42,088 bases of DNA, taken from Bryobacterales bacterium. Its GTDB lineage: Bacteria > Acidobacteriota > Terriglobia > Bryobacterales > UBA6623. This document shows positions 41,762 to 42,088 of this stretch, one piece after another; position 1 is the first letter of the stretch, and each line of letters begins with the position of its first letter. Under the pieces are notes generated by a model. That model ran no database searches and was not told where the DNA came from. It saw only the letters and a list, made by a program, of their open reading frames with translations. Location of the stretch: the NCBI GenBank assembly GCA_028819255.1, contig JAPPMB010000010.1:1-42088 (forward strand), given 5' to 3'. The translations under genes and the position numbers were made by a program.

Positions 41762-42088
41762 ATCCAAGGCAGCCGACTCCGGCCGGCGGTCCCCTTGATT
41801 CAAGGGCCGCGGGATCTCATTGCCAGGGAACTGCCCGAGGTCCCGACCGCCACTTCGACAACGGCGGGGCACACCCCTCTCGAATGGCCCTCGTGGCGGA
41901 GCGCCGGAAACGACAGACAGTCGGGTAGGGCGCTCGTTCGCGCGCCTTATGGGCGGAGGATTCCCAGTCCTGCCCTCTCGGTTGCAGTGTGGGTTCTCAG
42001 TTGCGCCTTGGGCGACGATTCCAGCCGCCCCCCTAGGCCGAAGTTCCCCCCTAGCATAGACCAAGAAACGGCCCTAAGCCCTTTCGAA
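41762..42088. other. Gene-free end of window
   Basis: 327 bases after the CRTAC1 gene. Only short overlapping open frames; no family pattern, repeat or RNA gene recognised. C- and G-runs (CCCCCC twice near 42030-42050) are notable but unexplained. Confidence 0.4.

Overview
The window is high-GC bacterial DNA with a gene set typical of Acidobacteriota or of the Planctomycetota-Verrucomicrobiota group. That set includes a PSD1/DUF1549-DUF1553 cytochrome-type protein beside a DUF1501 protein, FG-GAP/ASPIC (CRTAC1) protein, formylglycine sulfatases, several sugar enzymes with twin-arginine-like exported N-termini, and promoters sitting almost on the start codon. I lean towards Acidobacteriota; this is inference from gene content only. 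No tRNA, rRNA or CRISPR array was seen.
Region 1 (1-15089) is mostly catabolic. It holds a dienelactone-hydrolase remnant at the edge, a YHYH protein overlapping an unknown exported protein, an L-rhamnonate-dehydratase-like enolase, a sulfatase, an MFS carrier, a DJ-1/PfpI protein, an orphan lipoprotein binding protein, an agarase-like hydrolase with altered catalytic positions, a VapBC pair, and a three-gene exported sugar cassette (two TIM-barrel isomerase-type proteins around a Gfo/Idh/MocA oxidoreductase). The set suggests scavenging of sulfated, rhamnose-containing or glycosidic polysaccharide, with a possible oxidation/elimination route.
Region 2 (15090-25510) is a defence-type island. 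It opens with a small inverted-repeat element and a decayed IS1380-type transposase. An AT-richer two-gene cassette follows: an ABC-type ATPase translationally coupled to a small PD-(D/E)XK-like protein. Then comes a convergent four-gene operon (mod, mntA, hepT, res), i.e. a Type III-like restriction-modification system with a MntA/HepT module inside it. A MazE-type antitoxin with a frameshifted MazF-type toxin closes the island.
Region 3 (26008-34982) starts with another sulfatase. Two related IS4-type elements then flank a 4.6-kb unit bounded by perfect 19-bp inverted repeats. That unit carries one giant gene (1362 aa): a HigA-type helix-turn-helix fused to a nuclease-like segment and a very long uncharacterised C-terminal part, preceded by a near-palindromic operator. 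This unit and the ATPase/nuclease cassette are the best candidates for undescribed systems.
Region 4 (35013-42088) holds the DUF1501/PSD1 operon with a leaderless-type promoter, an antitoxin with a broken VapC-type toxin, and a CRTAC1 protein.
A recurring theme is that all four toxin-antitoxin modules keep a normal-looking antitoxin, while each toxin is frameshifted or has a changed catalytic residue.
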